A stretch of DNA of 64,000 bases from NCBI GenBank assembly GCA_029783825.1, contig JAREIK010001331.1:54329-118328 (forward strand), given 5' to 3'. A program made the position numbers and the translations under genes. Below the pieces are notes generated by a model. That model searched no databases, was not told the DNA's origin, and was given only the letters and a program-made list of their open reading frames with translations. The stretch is from Sapria himalayana (lineage: Eukaryota; Streptophyta; Magnoliopsida; Malpighiales; Rafflesiaceae). Numbering within the stretch: position 1 is the stretch's first letter; the number at the start of each line of letters is the position of its first letter. Shown one piece after another: positions 38,994 to 53,100 of the stretch.

Positions 38994-41845
38994 TATAATA
39001 ATTTTAAAATTTTTTAAAAATGTGAATACAATATTTAGTAATAATAATCATTATAATTATATATAAAATAAACTAAATAAAAACAATTATATTAATAGAT
39101 ATGATATGAATTATCAAAAAATAAATTAATATGATGTTATTAATATGATTGATATAAATTAAAATATAATTGAATAACCTAATAATATTAAAAATCCAAG
39201 TAAATTTTATTATTAAATAATAGTTTTTTTATAGTTTTTGCTTCTTTTTATAAGCTTATATTTTTTTTGATGAAAAATAAATTATTTAAATTATATTTGT
39301 ACACTCTTAATTTATTTTGTAATTAATATTATAATAAATTATTTAAATTATATTTAAGGTTTACTAGTTTAAAGGTTTAACTATTTAGGGGCTTTTGTGT
39401 TTAGGTGTTTAGAGGTTTAAGTGTTTAGGCATTAGTGGTCTATAAGTTTTATTTAAAAAATGATATAACAAAAAATTTATTTTTATTATTTTTTTAATTT
39501 TTGAAGGTTATAAACTTTGAAAATATAATAATTTTTTAATTTTTTTCAAATTTAAATATAATATTTAGTTATGATAATCTTAATAATTATAAGTCATTTA
39601 AATTCAATATAAATAATTACATTGCTAGATATTATAATTATGATCAAAAAAAATTTAATAAACTATTATTAATAAGATAGATATTATTTAAAATATATTT
39701 GAAAAATCTAAATTTTATTCAAAATAAAAGTAAAATAGATTACTTAATAATAATTTTTTTAATGTTTTGCTTTTTTTATAACTTTATATTTTTGTTATTA
39801 TAAATAAATTATTTAAATAAATTTGTCTTACTCATAATTTATTTTGTAATTTATAATTCAATAATAATAAACTAATAAATAATTAAAATAATTATTTAAA
39901 ATTATAATGAATACAAATAAAATTGAGATTTATTATTTTTTATTCTAGATATATTAGTTTAATGGTTTAAGCATTTAAGAGTTATTGGGTTTAGGAGTTT
40001 AGTGATTTATAGTTATTATCTAAAGAATTAAAATACAAAAAATGTAATTTTTTGAATTTTTTTAATTTTTGAAGGTTGTAACCTTTGAATATTTAATAAT
40101 TTTAAATTTTTTTAAATGTGAATATCATATTTAGTTATAATAATCTTAATAATTATATATAATGTAAACTAAATATAAATAATTTTATTGATAGATATTA
40201 TAATAATGATCAATAAATAAATTAATAAACTAGTATTAATAAGAATGATATAAATTAAAATATAATTGTAGAATCTAAAATGATTCAAAATCAAAATAAG
40301 ATATATTACTAAATAATACTTTTTTATTTTAAATATTTTGCCTCATTTTATAAGCATATATATTTTATGATGAAAAATAAATTATTTAAATTATATCTGT
40401 CTCACTAATAATTTATTTTGTAATTAATATTTCTATAAAAATAAATTTCAAAATAATTAAAATGAATATTTAAAATTATAATGAATACTAATAAAAAAGA
40501 GATATATGATTTATTATTTAGGGTATACCTATTTAATGGTTTAAGTTTTTTTTGTTTTGGTGTTAAGGAGTTTATAGATTAATATGTTTGCACATTTAGG
40601 TGTTTATAAGTTTTATTTAATCAATGAAATAACAAAAAATTTATTTTTATGAATTGTCATGATTTTCAAAGGATATAACCTTTGAAAATATAATAATTTT
40701 TTAATCTTTCTAAACTATGAATACAATACTTAGTTATTATAATCTTAATAATTATATTTGATGTAAATTTAATATATAAAAATTTTTTAATATATATTAC
40801 TATAATGATCGAAAAATAAATTAATAAACTATTATAAATAAGAAAGATATTAATTAAGATATATTTGCAGAACCCAAAATAATTTAAAATCAATGTAAAT
40901 TAAATTACTAAATAATATTTAAAATTTTTGAAATTTTGTTTATTTTTATAAGCTTATTTTTTTTTCATAAAAAATAATAAATTTAAATTATATGTCTCAC
41001 TCATTATTTATTTGTAATTAATATTTCTATAAAAATAAACTAAAAAATAATTAAAATGAATATTTAAAATTATAATGAATACAAATAAAAATGAAATTGT
41101 TTATATATTAATTAGGTTATATAGGTTTAATGGTTTAAGTATTTAGGGGGTTTTGGGGATAAGGAGTCTAGATATTTAAATGATTAGGCATTTAGTGGTC
41201 TATATGTTTTATTTAAATAATAAAATAATAAAAAAATTATTTTTGTGATTCTTTATCATTTTTGAAGGTTATAACCTTCGAAAATATAATAAATTTTTTT
41301 TAAAATGTAAATATAATATTTAGTTATAATAATCTTGATATTTATAAGACATTTAAATTCAATATAAGTAATTTTATTGATATATATTATAATAATGAAT
41401 AAAACATAAATTAATAAAATATAAATTAATAAGATTGATAGCAATTAAAATATAAATGCAAAACCTATAATGATTCAAAATCAAAGTAAATTATATTACT
41501 AAATGATAATTTTTTGTTTTTAAATTTGTCCTTCTTTTTATAAGCTTATATTTATTTTTTGATTAAAACTAAATTATTACAATTATATCTGTCTCACTCT
41601 TTATTTATTTTGTGTTTGATATTTCTATAAAAAATAAACAAATATATAATTAAAATGAATATTTAAAATTATAATGAATATAAATTAAAATGAGATTTAT
41701 GATTTATTATATATGGTATACCGTTTTAATGAATTGTTAATTTAGGGGTTTTGTAATTTAGGTGTTTATCAATTTATGTTTTTTGGCATTTAGTAGTTTA
41801 TAGTTTTTATTTATATAATAAAATTTTTTTTTTGACTTTATATGA

Positions 41846-41871
41846 TTTTCAAAGGTTATAACCTTTGAAAA
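41846..41871. repeat. Perfect 26-bp satellite palindrome
   Basis: Consensus form in array III. Confidence 0.9.
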
Positions 41872-43355
41872 TAAAATAATTTTTAAAATTTTTTGAAATG
41901 TGAATACCATATATAATTATATTAATCTTACTAGTTATATATCATATAAATTTAATATAAACAATTTTAATGATAGATAGTATAATAATGATCAAAAAGT
42001 AAATTAATAAACTATTATTAATAATATAAATATTAATTAAAATATATTTACATAACACAAAATGATTCATTATCAAATCAAAATATATTACTTAATAATA
42101 ATATTTAATTTTCAAATATTTCCTTCTTTTTATAAGCTTATATTTTTTATTGATTAAAAATAAATTATTTAAATAATATCTGTCTCACTGAAAATTTTTT
42201 TGGTAATTAATTTTTATAAATAATTAAACTTTAAATAATTAAAATGAATATTAAAATTATAATAAATAGAAATAAAAATGAGATTTATTATTTATTAAGT
42301 AGTATATAGCTGTTAAAAGGTTTATGTATTTAGGGGTTTCGGGGTCTATGAGCTTGCTAATTTAATTAATTAAGCATTTCATGATATATAGGTTTTATTT
42401 TAAAAATGAAATATCAAAAAATTTATTTTTATTATTTTTTCTCATTTATTAAGGAACCTTTGAAATTATAATAAATTTTACTTTTCTTTTCAAAAGTGAA
42501 TACAAAATATATTTATAATAATCATAATAATTATATATCATATAAATTCAATATAAACAATTTTATTGATAGATATTCTAATAATTATCAAAAAATAAAT
42601 TAAAAAACTATTATGAATAAGATTGATATTACTTAAAATATAATATCAAAACCTAAAATGATTCAAAAGTAAAGCAAAATATATTACTAAATAATAATTA
42701 TTTGTTTTTAAATTTTTATTCTTTTTATAAGCTTATCTATTTTTTGATGAAAAATAATTTTTATAAATTATATTTTTAACTCATAATTTATTTTATAATT
42801 AATACAAATATCCAAATAAAAAACAAAAAATCAAAATGATTTTTTTAAATTATAATGAAAACAAATAAAAATGAGATTTATTAATTATTATTTAGTGTAT
42901 ACCAGTTTAAAGGATTATATATATAGGGGTATCGGGATTTTGTAATTTAGTGATTTAAGTGTTTACGCATTTAGTCGTGTATAGGTTTTATTTAAACAAT
43001 GAAATAACAAAAAAATATTTTTTTTATTTTTTCACATGTTCAAAGGTTATAATCTTTTAAAATATAAAAATTTTAAAACTTTTTTCAAAAGTGAATACAA
43101 TATTTGGTAATAATAATTATTAAATTTATATATAATATAAATTCAATATAAACATTTTTATTAATAAATAATCTAATAATGATCAAAAAAAATAATAATC
43201 TATTATTAATAAGATATATATCATTTAAAATATAATTACAAATATTAAAATGATTCAAAAGCTAAGCAAAATATATTACAATATAATAATTTTTTGTTTC
43301 GAAATTTCTTTTTAAAAATTTATCTATATTTTTTTGATGAAAAAAAATTTATATA

Positions 43356-43368
43356 AATTATATTTAAA
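43356..43368. other. Satellite orientation switch, plus to minus
   Basis: Plus-oriented TATATAAATTATATTT runs into minus-oriented TTTAAATATTCATTTTAATT. ATTT is shared by both monomer orientations at the join, and nothing is inserted. Confidence 0.8.
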
Positions 43369-45184
43369 TATTCATTTTAATTATTTATTTGTTTATTTTT
43401 ATATAAATATTATTTAAAAAATAAATTATGAGTTAGAAAAATATAATTTATATAAATTAATTTTCATCAAATAAATATGGATAAACTTTTTAAAATAAAA
43501 AATTTCAAAACAATAATTATTATATAGTAATATATTTTGATTTCTTCTGAAAGATTTTAGTTTTTTTTTATATATTTTAATTGAGTCTATCTTATTAATA
43601 ATAAATTATTAATTTATTTTTTGATCATTTTTAGAATATTTAACAATAATATTGTTTATATTGAATTTATATGATATATAAATATAATGATTATTATAAC
43701 TAAATATTCAATTCACATTTGAAAAAAATTTTAAAATTATTATATTTTGAAATGTTATAACCTTTGAAAATATCAAAAAATAATAAAAATAAATATTTTG
43801 TTATTTTAATTTTTAAATAAAACCTATAACCCACTAAATGCATACACAGTAAAATCAGTAAACTTCTAAGGCCCGTAATGCCTAAATACATAAACCATTA
43901 AACTGCTATATATTACTTAATAATTAATAAATCTAATTTTTATTTCAATTTATTATTATTTTAAATATTCATTTTAATTCTTTATAAGTTTATTTTATAG
44001 AAATATTTATTACAAAATAAATTATGAGTGCAACAAATATAATTTAAATAATTTATTTATAATCAAAAAAAATATATACGCTTATAAAAGAAATAAAATT
44101 TAAAAAATTAAAAATTATTATCCAGTAATATTTTTTACTTTATTTTGAATCAATTTGGGTTTTGAAGATATTTTTTAATTAATATCAATCTTATTAATAA
44201 TAGATTATTAATTTAATTTTTGATCATTATTATAATATCTATCAATAAAATTGTTTAAATTGAATTTATATGATATATAATTAGTAAGATTAATATAATT
44301 ATACATAGTATTCACATTTCAAAAATTTTAAATATTATTATATTTTCAAAGGTTATAACCTATGAAAATGAGAAAAAATTACAAATTTTTTTTGTTATTT
44401 TATTGTTTTAATAAAACCTATAAACCACTATATACCTAAAAACATAAATTGCTAAAGTCATAAACGACAAAAACTTTAAATACTTAAAATATTAAATTTG
44501 GTATAAATTAATAATAATTCAAAAATCTCATTTTAATTTTTATTCAATATAATTTTAAATTTTTATTTAAATTATTTATTAGTTTATTTTTATAGAAATA
44601 TTAATTACAAAATAAATTATTAGTGAGACATATCTAATTTAAATTAGACTGGTTTACCCAAATAATAAAGATTAAATATCATTATTATTATTATTTTCAT
44701 TATAATTATAAATATTCATTTTAATTATTTATTTGTTTATTTTTATATAAATATTAATTAAAAAATAAATTATGAGTTAGACAAATATAATTTATATAAA
44801 TTAATTTTCATCAAAAAAATATGGATAAACATATTAAAAGATAAAAAAATTCAAAAACAAAAAATTATTCTATAGTAATATATTTTTCTTTGATTCTGAA
44901 TCATTTTAAGTTTTGTAATTATAATTTAATTAATATCTATCTTAATATTAATCGATTATTAATTTATTTTTTGATTATTATTAAAATATTTATCAATAAA
45001 ATTGTTTATATTGAATTTATATAATATATAAATTTAATGATTAGTATAACTAAATATTGTATTCACATTTGAAAAAAAATTTAAAAATTATTATATTTTC
45101 AAAGGTCATAACCTTTGAAAATATCAAAAAATAATAAAAATAAATTTTTTGTTATTATATTTTTTAAATAAACACTATAAACCA

Positions 45185-45192
45185 CTCAATGC
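45185..45192. repeat. Target site duplication, left side of hAT copy 2
   Basis: CTCAATGC, one mismatch from CTAAATGC at 48886-48893. It sits at the same monomer position as the target of copy 1. Confidence 0.85.
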
Positions 45193-46161
45193 TAGGGGTG
45201 CTCATGGGACTGGATGGGGATTACAAATCTCCAGTCCATTCCCACTGTTCGGAGATTTTTTTTGAAGATCCAGACCCATCCCATAGGTTGAAAATATCGG
45301 GACAGGACGGGATGGAGATCGGAGATTTTTGGTAGGATAAAACGATTCCAGGATGGAACGGAGTTTTGACATTTTTTCAATTTATTTTCTTCAAACCAGC
45401 CAAGTTAGTTCATGTGGAAACCTTTTGTTGTACCATTTATCATTCCTTAGTTATGTATCCTTCAAACACAAATTGGGCCAATTTTGTTTTGACAAATAGG
45501 CTGAATACTGCAAACGAGTTCTATTACCTTGTCAAAAGCTTTGATGTGCAGAAAAGGATAGAAATGTTAAATAGAACGGGATCGAGTTGTGTGCTTAATT
45601 TGGTTCTTTGTTTTGTCACAAGTTGACTTTGTTCAGCCAAGAGAAAGTTAATCATAATAGCAATACTACATTTTTTAAACAATTACATAAAATATTAAGG
45701 AATAGCTAAAGATGACCACAAACATTGGTAGCAGCAATTACTACTTAAGTAATTGCTAAAATTAGGCCACTTAATATAACAAAAAAATATACAACTAATA
45801 ACAACTATGATAATAATCATTTCAAAGGTCCATCCCGGAACATCAACGAAAATCCAAACCCAATTAATTATGTCTTCTACAACTCTTCCCATTTCTTCCT
45901 CCACTATAGAAGGACAACCAAAGATGAAAACGTGTTAATCATGTTGACATAAATTTCTAAGATGAAAGAATAATAAAAAAACAAAATATTACCTTATAAA
46001 ATTTAATACACCCATTCCAAATTTATTTGGCCAACTATAGTTGGAAGAAAATTTGGATCTTGTGACCCCTCTAAAAATTGTAATTGAACCATATTTTTAT
46101 TAAATTGAATGAATAAAATAAGTAAAAGTGAAATTAAAATCTACAAGATTTGTATACTAAC

Positions 46162-48300
46162 CTGATTCTTTATCATCTAGGTCTTGAACTAATTCTTCAA
46201 TTTCAATAGGTTTGTTTGAGCTTCTCAACTAATCTTGTAGACATATGAGAACTTCAGCTGTAATAGGTGTTAAAGAACTCCTAAATTTATTTAAAGTTCT
46301 CCCCCCAGTGCTAAGTGTAGATTCGTAGGCCACAGTAGATGCTTGGATAGCAAATACATCCATTGCTACATTTTCCAAAGAAGGATACCAAACCTCATTT
46401 ACCTTCCACCAGTTTAGAAGATGAAAATCAATTCTATTTTTTTTTCAAGTTTGTCCTCCAAGTACCTATCCAACTCTTCCAAAGATGCAACTTCTTGTTA
46501 TTTCTCCAATTCAACAAAAAAAATCATCACCAAAATTATCTCTACCATCAAAGAAATCATCATTTTTCTTCAATAGATTAGAAGAGAAATCATCTTCTTT
46601 TGATTCATCTTTATTTAAATCTTTATAATCCTCCATCATCTCATTTAAACCATTTATAACCTTTTTCACCAAATTTTTAGCCAATTCCTCTCTATAATGC
46701 TGAGTGTTCTTAATCTTGAGATATTTGAGCTTATATCTAGGATCCAACACTACTGCGACAAAAAATATGATGTTTGTTGACTGAAGAGAACCGCAATATT
46801 TGTTAAATTTATCCTCATTTTCATAACTATTTCGGACACCATTGTATCTCTACTATTTTCACAAAGCTCAGTTTTTTTCGAAATTTGAATAATCTCATGA
46901 AAATAAACACTACAGGAAGAATATTATGAGCCAGAAAATTTACAAGTTACCTCATAAAAAGTTTTCAAGAAAGGAGCCAAAATTTTGGCATTTGTTCAGT
47001 CTCTCTCTGTTGGAACGTTTGAACCAAACTCCTTCAAAAATCTTTTGTCTTTGTCCTCCAACTTATCAAATTCTTTTTGATATTTTATATCAGTTTGTAG
47101 CATCAAATAAGTTGAATTCCATCTTGTAGGACAATCTAATTGCAATGAAGATCCATATGTCAAGTTTGCTTATTCAACACATAACTTAAACATATCTAAT
47201 CTTTTAGGACTGCTCCTCACATATTTCACCACACCTCTAATTTTTTGAATAGCACACTCAACTACTGCAATGCCATCTCTGATAATTAAGTTTAGGATAT
47301 GAGTACAATATCTCATATGAAAATGCTCGCCTCTCAAAGGTACAACACTTTTCTTTACTAGCCTTTTTTTTCAATTGTTCAACTGCAACATCATTATTTC
47401 ATGTATTGTCAACAGTAATACACATCAACTTTCTCAAACCCCATTCATTCATGCAAAACTCAATAGCATTTCTAATATTAACACCGGAATGACTTTTAAT
47501 TACGCAAAAGTTCAAAATCCTTTTATCCATATTCCATTGATAATCAATGAAATGAATAGTCAAACATATATAAGGCAAATTTAGAATGCTAGTCCAAGTG
47601 TCGGAAGTCAATGAAACTTTAGAACAATGAGATGATATGCTATCAAATAAATTCTTCTTTTCGGTCAAAAACAATTAAAAAAATCCCTCATTATAGAGTG
47701 CCTAGATGGAATTTTAAATTGAGGCACACCAACTTCACAAAACTCATTAAACTCATCCCTCTCAACAAAAAAAAGGCAATTCATCTTTTATGATCATTTT
47801 CACTAAAGCCTCCCTAACTAGTTGTTGATCAAATTGCCAACAAGTTAATTTGTTATCCTCTGAACTAGTACCTTTAGTGAAACTCAACAAAGATTATGAC
47901 TTGTCTTTACCTTTGTGAGCTTTTATTAATTCTTTTTTGTATGGAAATTTTCTACAAGTCTCTCTCAAGTATTTCCATAAACCGGAAGTACCTTGATCAC
48001 TTTTTCCAAATATTCTTTCCCTACACCATATACAAGATGCACAACCAATTTTATTTTCCTCTGAATCAACTAATATCTCATAAGTTTTCCAAATATCTGA
48101 CTTATACTTTTATGAGCTTGAGGTTCAGATGTACCTTGACTTTCTTTTACAATTGGAATTGAAGAACCTGCCGTAACAATAAAATGGTTCGTGAAAAAAT
48201 GATGATTGGATTTACCAGTACTTTGATCATTTGAGATGTGATCATCTTTAAATTATAGTATTTTTCGTTTACCATTGGATTGTCCCATTTGCATTGCCAT
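46162..48300 (-). pseudogene. hAT transposase pseudogene, copy 2
   Basis: ATG at 48300, reading leftwards. Parts of this copy are better preserved than in copy 1. The finger region keeps Trp in DQGTSGLWKYLRETC. The first catalytic block is open at 47399-47674 (SLTSDTWTSILNL to CITVDNT). CPTRWNSTYLM near 47115-47145 has the canonical residues. 46511-46750 encodes the LDPRYKLKYLK hallmark that precedes the dimerisation domain. Lesions: TAA after KRKIL near 48255 (same place as copy 1), TAA after HKGKDKS, a 2-nt deletion near 47770, a TGA and a frameshift around 47360-47400, a frameshift near 46440, and TAG in place of Trp after CLQD. The LNWWKVNEV block of the dimerisation domain is recognisable near 46390-46420. 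The gene is non-functional. Confidence 0.9.
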
Positions 48301-48666
48301 TAATTAATATGATATGTTAAGCATAAATACATATAAATATTTCAAACTAGAAAGCTCTACAAAACTGACTGTAACACATTCAGCCCACTCATTCGGCCCA
48401 ACCACAACGCTACAACCAATACACAACAAAACTGACTGAGACACATAATAATAATAATAATTAATCACTCAATTCTCGTTAGAAAAACAAACCAAAAGGA
48501 TGGTGGCATCTGAGACACGGTGGAGGCAACCAGAAGTGCGACGGACAAGGGCTGGACCTAACTGAACAAGGCTATAATGACTTGAGGTGGCCTTGAACTC
48601 GTCGGAACATTAATAAGTCCATTGGAAGTGGATGGGCAGTAACGGAATTGGTGGCATCTTTATGTT

Positions 48667-48684
48667 ATATATATATATATATAT
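48667..48684. repeat. (AT)n microsatellite in hAT copy 2
   Basis: A short uninterrupted AT run in the region upstream of the transposase start. The matching place in copy 1 (near 24905) has only a few TA units. Confidence 0.85.
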
Positions 48685-48885
48685 TATTGGTTCTAGTATC
48701 AGTTTTTTAGGATGGGATGGTTCTCTGGATAGATATTGGTTGAGATCCAGAACCATCCCTAAATAAAAAATACGTGACATAATGGAACGGGAAAAGTCAA
48801 AGTCAACGGATTTTTCTCGTTCCCGATTCTTTAAGACAAGACTTCGGGTCGGGTTGCGAATCTCCGAGTCCCATGAGCACTCCTA

Positions 48886-48893
48886 CTAAATGC
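48886..48893. repeat. Target site duplication, right side of hAT copy 2
   Basis: CTAAATGC, identical to the right duplication of copy 1 and to the empty target in related monomers. Confidence 0.85.
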
Positions 48894-50144
48894 ATATAAA
48901 GTTAAATCAGTAAACTCCTAAACCTCGTAATGCCTAAATACATAAACAATTAAACCGCTAAAACTATTTAATAATTAATAAATCTATTTTTTTTTCTATT
49001 TATTATATTTTTAAATATTCATTTTAATTATTTATTAGTGTATTTATTTAAAAATATTTATTGCAAAATAAATTATGAGTGGGACAAATATAATTTAAAT
49101 GATATATTATTTATCTAATAAAAAAAATACACTTATAAAAGAAGTATAAATTTAAAAATTAAAAATTATTATCAAGTAATATAAGTTACTTTAATTTTGA
49201 ATCAATTTGGGTCTTGTAAATATTTTTTAATTAATATCTATCTTACTATTAATAGTTTATAAATTTAATTTTTGATCATTATTATAATATATATCAATAA
49301 AATTATTTATATTAAATTTATATGATATATAATTATTAATATTATTTTAACAAAATATTGTAGTAAAATTTCAAAAAATTTTAAATATTATTATATTTTC
49401 AAATATTATAACAATGAAAAAGATAAAAAATTATAGAAATTTTTTCTGTTATTTTATTTTTTTTAATAAAACCTATAAACAACTAAAAGCCTTAAACATA
49501 AATCGCTAAACTCTTAACGACAAAACCTCTAAATACTTAAATCATTAAACTAGTATACCTTAATAATAAATCATAAATCTCATTTTAATTTTTATTGAGT
49601 ATAATTTTAAATTTTTATTTTAATTATTTATCAATTTATTTTAAAGAAATATTAATTACAAAATAAATTATTAGTGAGACGGATCTAATTTAAATTAAAC
49701 TGGTATCCCTAAATAATAAATAATAAATAATAAATAATAAATCACTTTTTTTTTATATAATTTTAAATATTCATTTTAATTATTTATTTGTTTATTTATA
49801 AATAAATATTAATTACAAAATAAATTGAGTAAGACAAATATAATTTATATAAATTATTTTTTATCAAAAAATTATTGATATATTTTTAAAAGAAAAAAAA
49901 ATTCAAAACAAAAAATTATTATATAGTAATATATTTTGCTTTTCTTCTGAATCATTATAGGTTTTGTAATTATATTTTAATTGATATCTATCTTATTAAT
50001 AATAGATTATTAATTTATTTTTTGATCATTATTAGAATATTTATCTATAAAATTGTTTATTTTGAATCTATATGATATATAAATATAATGATTATTATAA
50101 CTAAATATTATATTCACATTAAAAAAAATTTAAAAATTATTATA

Positions 50145-50170
50145 TTTTCAAAGGTTATAACCTTTGAAAA
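50145..50170. repeat. Perfect 26-bp satellite palindrome
   Basis: Consensus form in array IV. Confidence 0.9.
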
Positions 50171-53100
50171 TATCAAAAAATAATAAAAATAAATTTTTTA
50201 TTATTTTATTTTTTAAATAAAACCTATAAACCACATAATTAATACACAGTTCAATCAGTAAACTTCTAAACCTCATAATGCCTAAATACATAAACCATTA
50301 AATAACTATATACTACTGAATAATTAATAAATCGAATTTTTATTTCTATTTATTATAATTTTAAATATTCATTTTAATTATTTATTAGTTTATTTTTATA
50401 GATATATTTATTACAAATTAAATAATGAGAGTGACATTATATATTTTAATTAATTTATTTTTAATCAAAAAAAATATATGCTTATAAAAGAAGTATAAAC
50501 CTAAAAAATAAAAATTATTATCCAATAATATATTTTACTTTGATTTTGAATCAATTTGGGTTTTGTAAATATTTTTTAATTAATAACAATATTTTTTTAA
50601 TAGTTTATTAATTTAAATTTTGATCATTATTATATTATTTATCAATAAAATTTTTTATATTCAATTTATATGATATATAAATATTAATATTATTATAACT
50701 AAATATTGTATTCACATTTCAAATAATTTTAAATATTATTATATTTTCAAAGGTTATAACCTATGAAAATGTGAAAAAATTACAAATTTTTTTTTGTTAT
50801 TTTATTGTTTAAATAAAACCTATAAACCACTAAATGCCTAAAAACATAAATTGCTAAACTCCTAAACAATAAAACATTTAAATACATAAACTATTAAACT
50901 GGTGTACATTAATAAAAAATCATAAATCTCGATTTAATTTTTATTAAGTATAATTTTAAATTTTTATTTTAATTATTTATCAATTTATTTTTATAGAAAT
51001 ATTAATTACAAAATAAATTATTAGGGAGACAGATCTAATTTAAAAAATTTATTTTTCATCAAAAAAAAATATATCCTTATAAAAAGAGGCAAAATTTTAA
51101 GAACAAAAATTTATTATTTAGTAATATATTTTATTTTTATTTTGAATCATTTTAATTTTGCAATTATATTTTAATTTATATCATTCTTATTAATAATAGT
51201 TTATTAATTTTTTATTGATCATTATAATAATATCTATTAATAAAATTATTTATATTGAGTTTACATTATATATAATTATTAAGATTATTATTACTGAATA
51301 TTATATTCACATTTAAAAATATTAAAAATTATTATTTTTTCCAAGGCTATAACCTTCAATAATTAAAAAAAAAATCAAAAAATTAAATTTTTTATTTTTT
51401 CATTCTTTAAATAAAAACTATAAATCACTTAAGGCCTAAACAGTTAAATCACTAAACCCTAAAATGCCTAAATACTTAAACCATTAAACTAGTATATCCT
51501 GAATAATAAATAATAAATCACTATTTCATTTGTATTCATTATAATTTTAAATAATCATTTTAATTATTTATTAGTTTATTTTTATAGAATTATAAATTAA
51601 AAATAAATTATAAGGAAGACAAATATAATTTAAATAATTTACTTTTAATAACAAAAAATATATACTCATAAAAAGAAGCAAAACATCAAAGAAAGTATTA
51701 TTTTGTAATATATTTTACTTTGATTTTGAATAAATTTATGTTTTGCAAATATATTTAAAATAATATCTATCTTATTAATAATAGTTTATTAATTTATTTT
51801 TTGATAATTAATATAATTATTTATATTGAATTTCCATGATATATAATTATTAAGATTATCATAACTAAATATAGTATTCACATATAAAAAAAATTTAAAA
51901 ATTGTAATATTTTAAAAGTTTATAACCTTCAAAAATGTGAAAAAATAACAAAAATAAATTTTTTGCTATATCATTGTTTATATAAAACTTATAAACCATT
52001 AAATGCCTAAATACATAAATATGTAAACTCCTAAACCCCGAAGACCCTTAATACTTAAACTTTTAAACTCGTCAACCTTAAATATAATATAAATAATTTA
52101 TAGAAATTTTAATTACAAAATAAATTATGAGTGATACAAATATAATTTAAATAAAATATTTTTAATCAAAAAAACATATAAGCTTATAAAATGATGCAAA
52201 AACTAAAAAAGAAATTATTATTTAGTAATAAATTTTACTTTGATTTTGAATCATTTTAGGTTTTTTAATTATATTTTAATTTATATCTATCATATTAATA
52301 ATAGTTTAATAATTTATTTTTTGATAATTGATATAATATCTATCAAAAAAATTGTTCATATTTAGTTTATATTATATATAGTTATAATATTTATTATTAC
52401 TAAATATTGTATTCACATTTTTAAAAAATATTAAAATTATAATATTTTCAAATGTTATAAACTTTGAAAATTTGAAAAAATATCAAAATTAAATCTTTTG
52501 TTATTTCATTGTTTGAATAAAACCTATAAACCATTAAATGCCTAAATACTTAAATCAATAACTTCTAGATCTCGAAAACCCTAAATAGATAAATTTTTTA
52601 AACATGTATATCCTAAATAATAAATAATAAATAATAAATCTCATTTTTATTGTTTCATTATAATTTTAAATATTCATTTTAATTATTTATTTGTTTATTT
52701 TTATATAAATATTAATTACAAAATAAATTATAAGGTAGACAAATATAATTTATATAAATTATTTTTCAACAAAAAATATAGATAAACTTAGTAAAATAAG
52801 AGAAAAATAAAAAATAAAAAATTATTATATAGTAATATATTTTGTTTTGTTTCTGAATCATTTTAGGTTTTGTAATTATCTTTTAATTGTTATCTAACTT
52901 ATTAATAATAGATTATTAATTTATTTTTTGATCATTATTAGAATATTTATCAATAAAAATGTTTATATTGAATTTATATGATATATAAATTTAATTATTA
53001 TTATAACAAAAATTGTATTCAATTTTGAAAAAGGTTTTAAAATTTTTATATTTTCAAAGATTATAATCTTTGAACATGTGAAAAAATAAAAAAAAAATAT

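Larger units (their letters stand above)
36781..43362 (+). repeat. Satellite array III, plus orientation
   Basis: About 11 monomers, with palindromes near 37.10, 37.63, 38.23, 38.98, 39.51, 40.08, 40.68, 41.27, 41.86, 42.45 and 43.05 kb. There are no hAT, X or LTR inserts. Subtype order from 39.3 to 41.3 kb mirrors 36.5 to 34.1 kb of array II, apart from one extra monomer there, and matches parts of array I (for example 7.7-8.4 kb with 40.5-41.2 kb). Minus-strand open frames at 40666-40893 and 41256-41444 are composition artefacts; the same frame appears in the equivalent monomers at 34417-34644 and 63420-63632. Confidence 0.9.
45193..48885 (-). mobile_element. hAT transposon copy 2 (non-autonomous remnant, 3693 bp)
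   Basis: TAGGGGTGCTCATGGGAC at 45193-45210 pairs with GTCCCATGAGCACTCCTA at 48868-48885, matching at 17 of 18 positions. It is bounded by an 8-bp duplication. Collinear with copy 1 over its whole length, with matching satellite flanks on both sides, so it is a duplicate of the same insertion, not a second independent landing. A short (AT)n run at about 48667-48684 is specific to this copy. 45627-46160 and 48301-48867 hold no gene that I can recognise. Confidence 0.9.
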
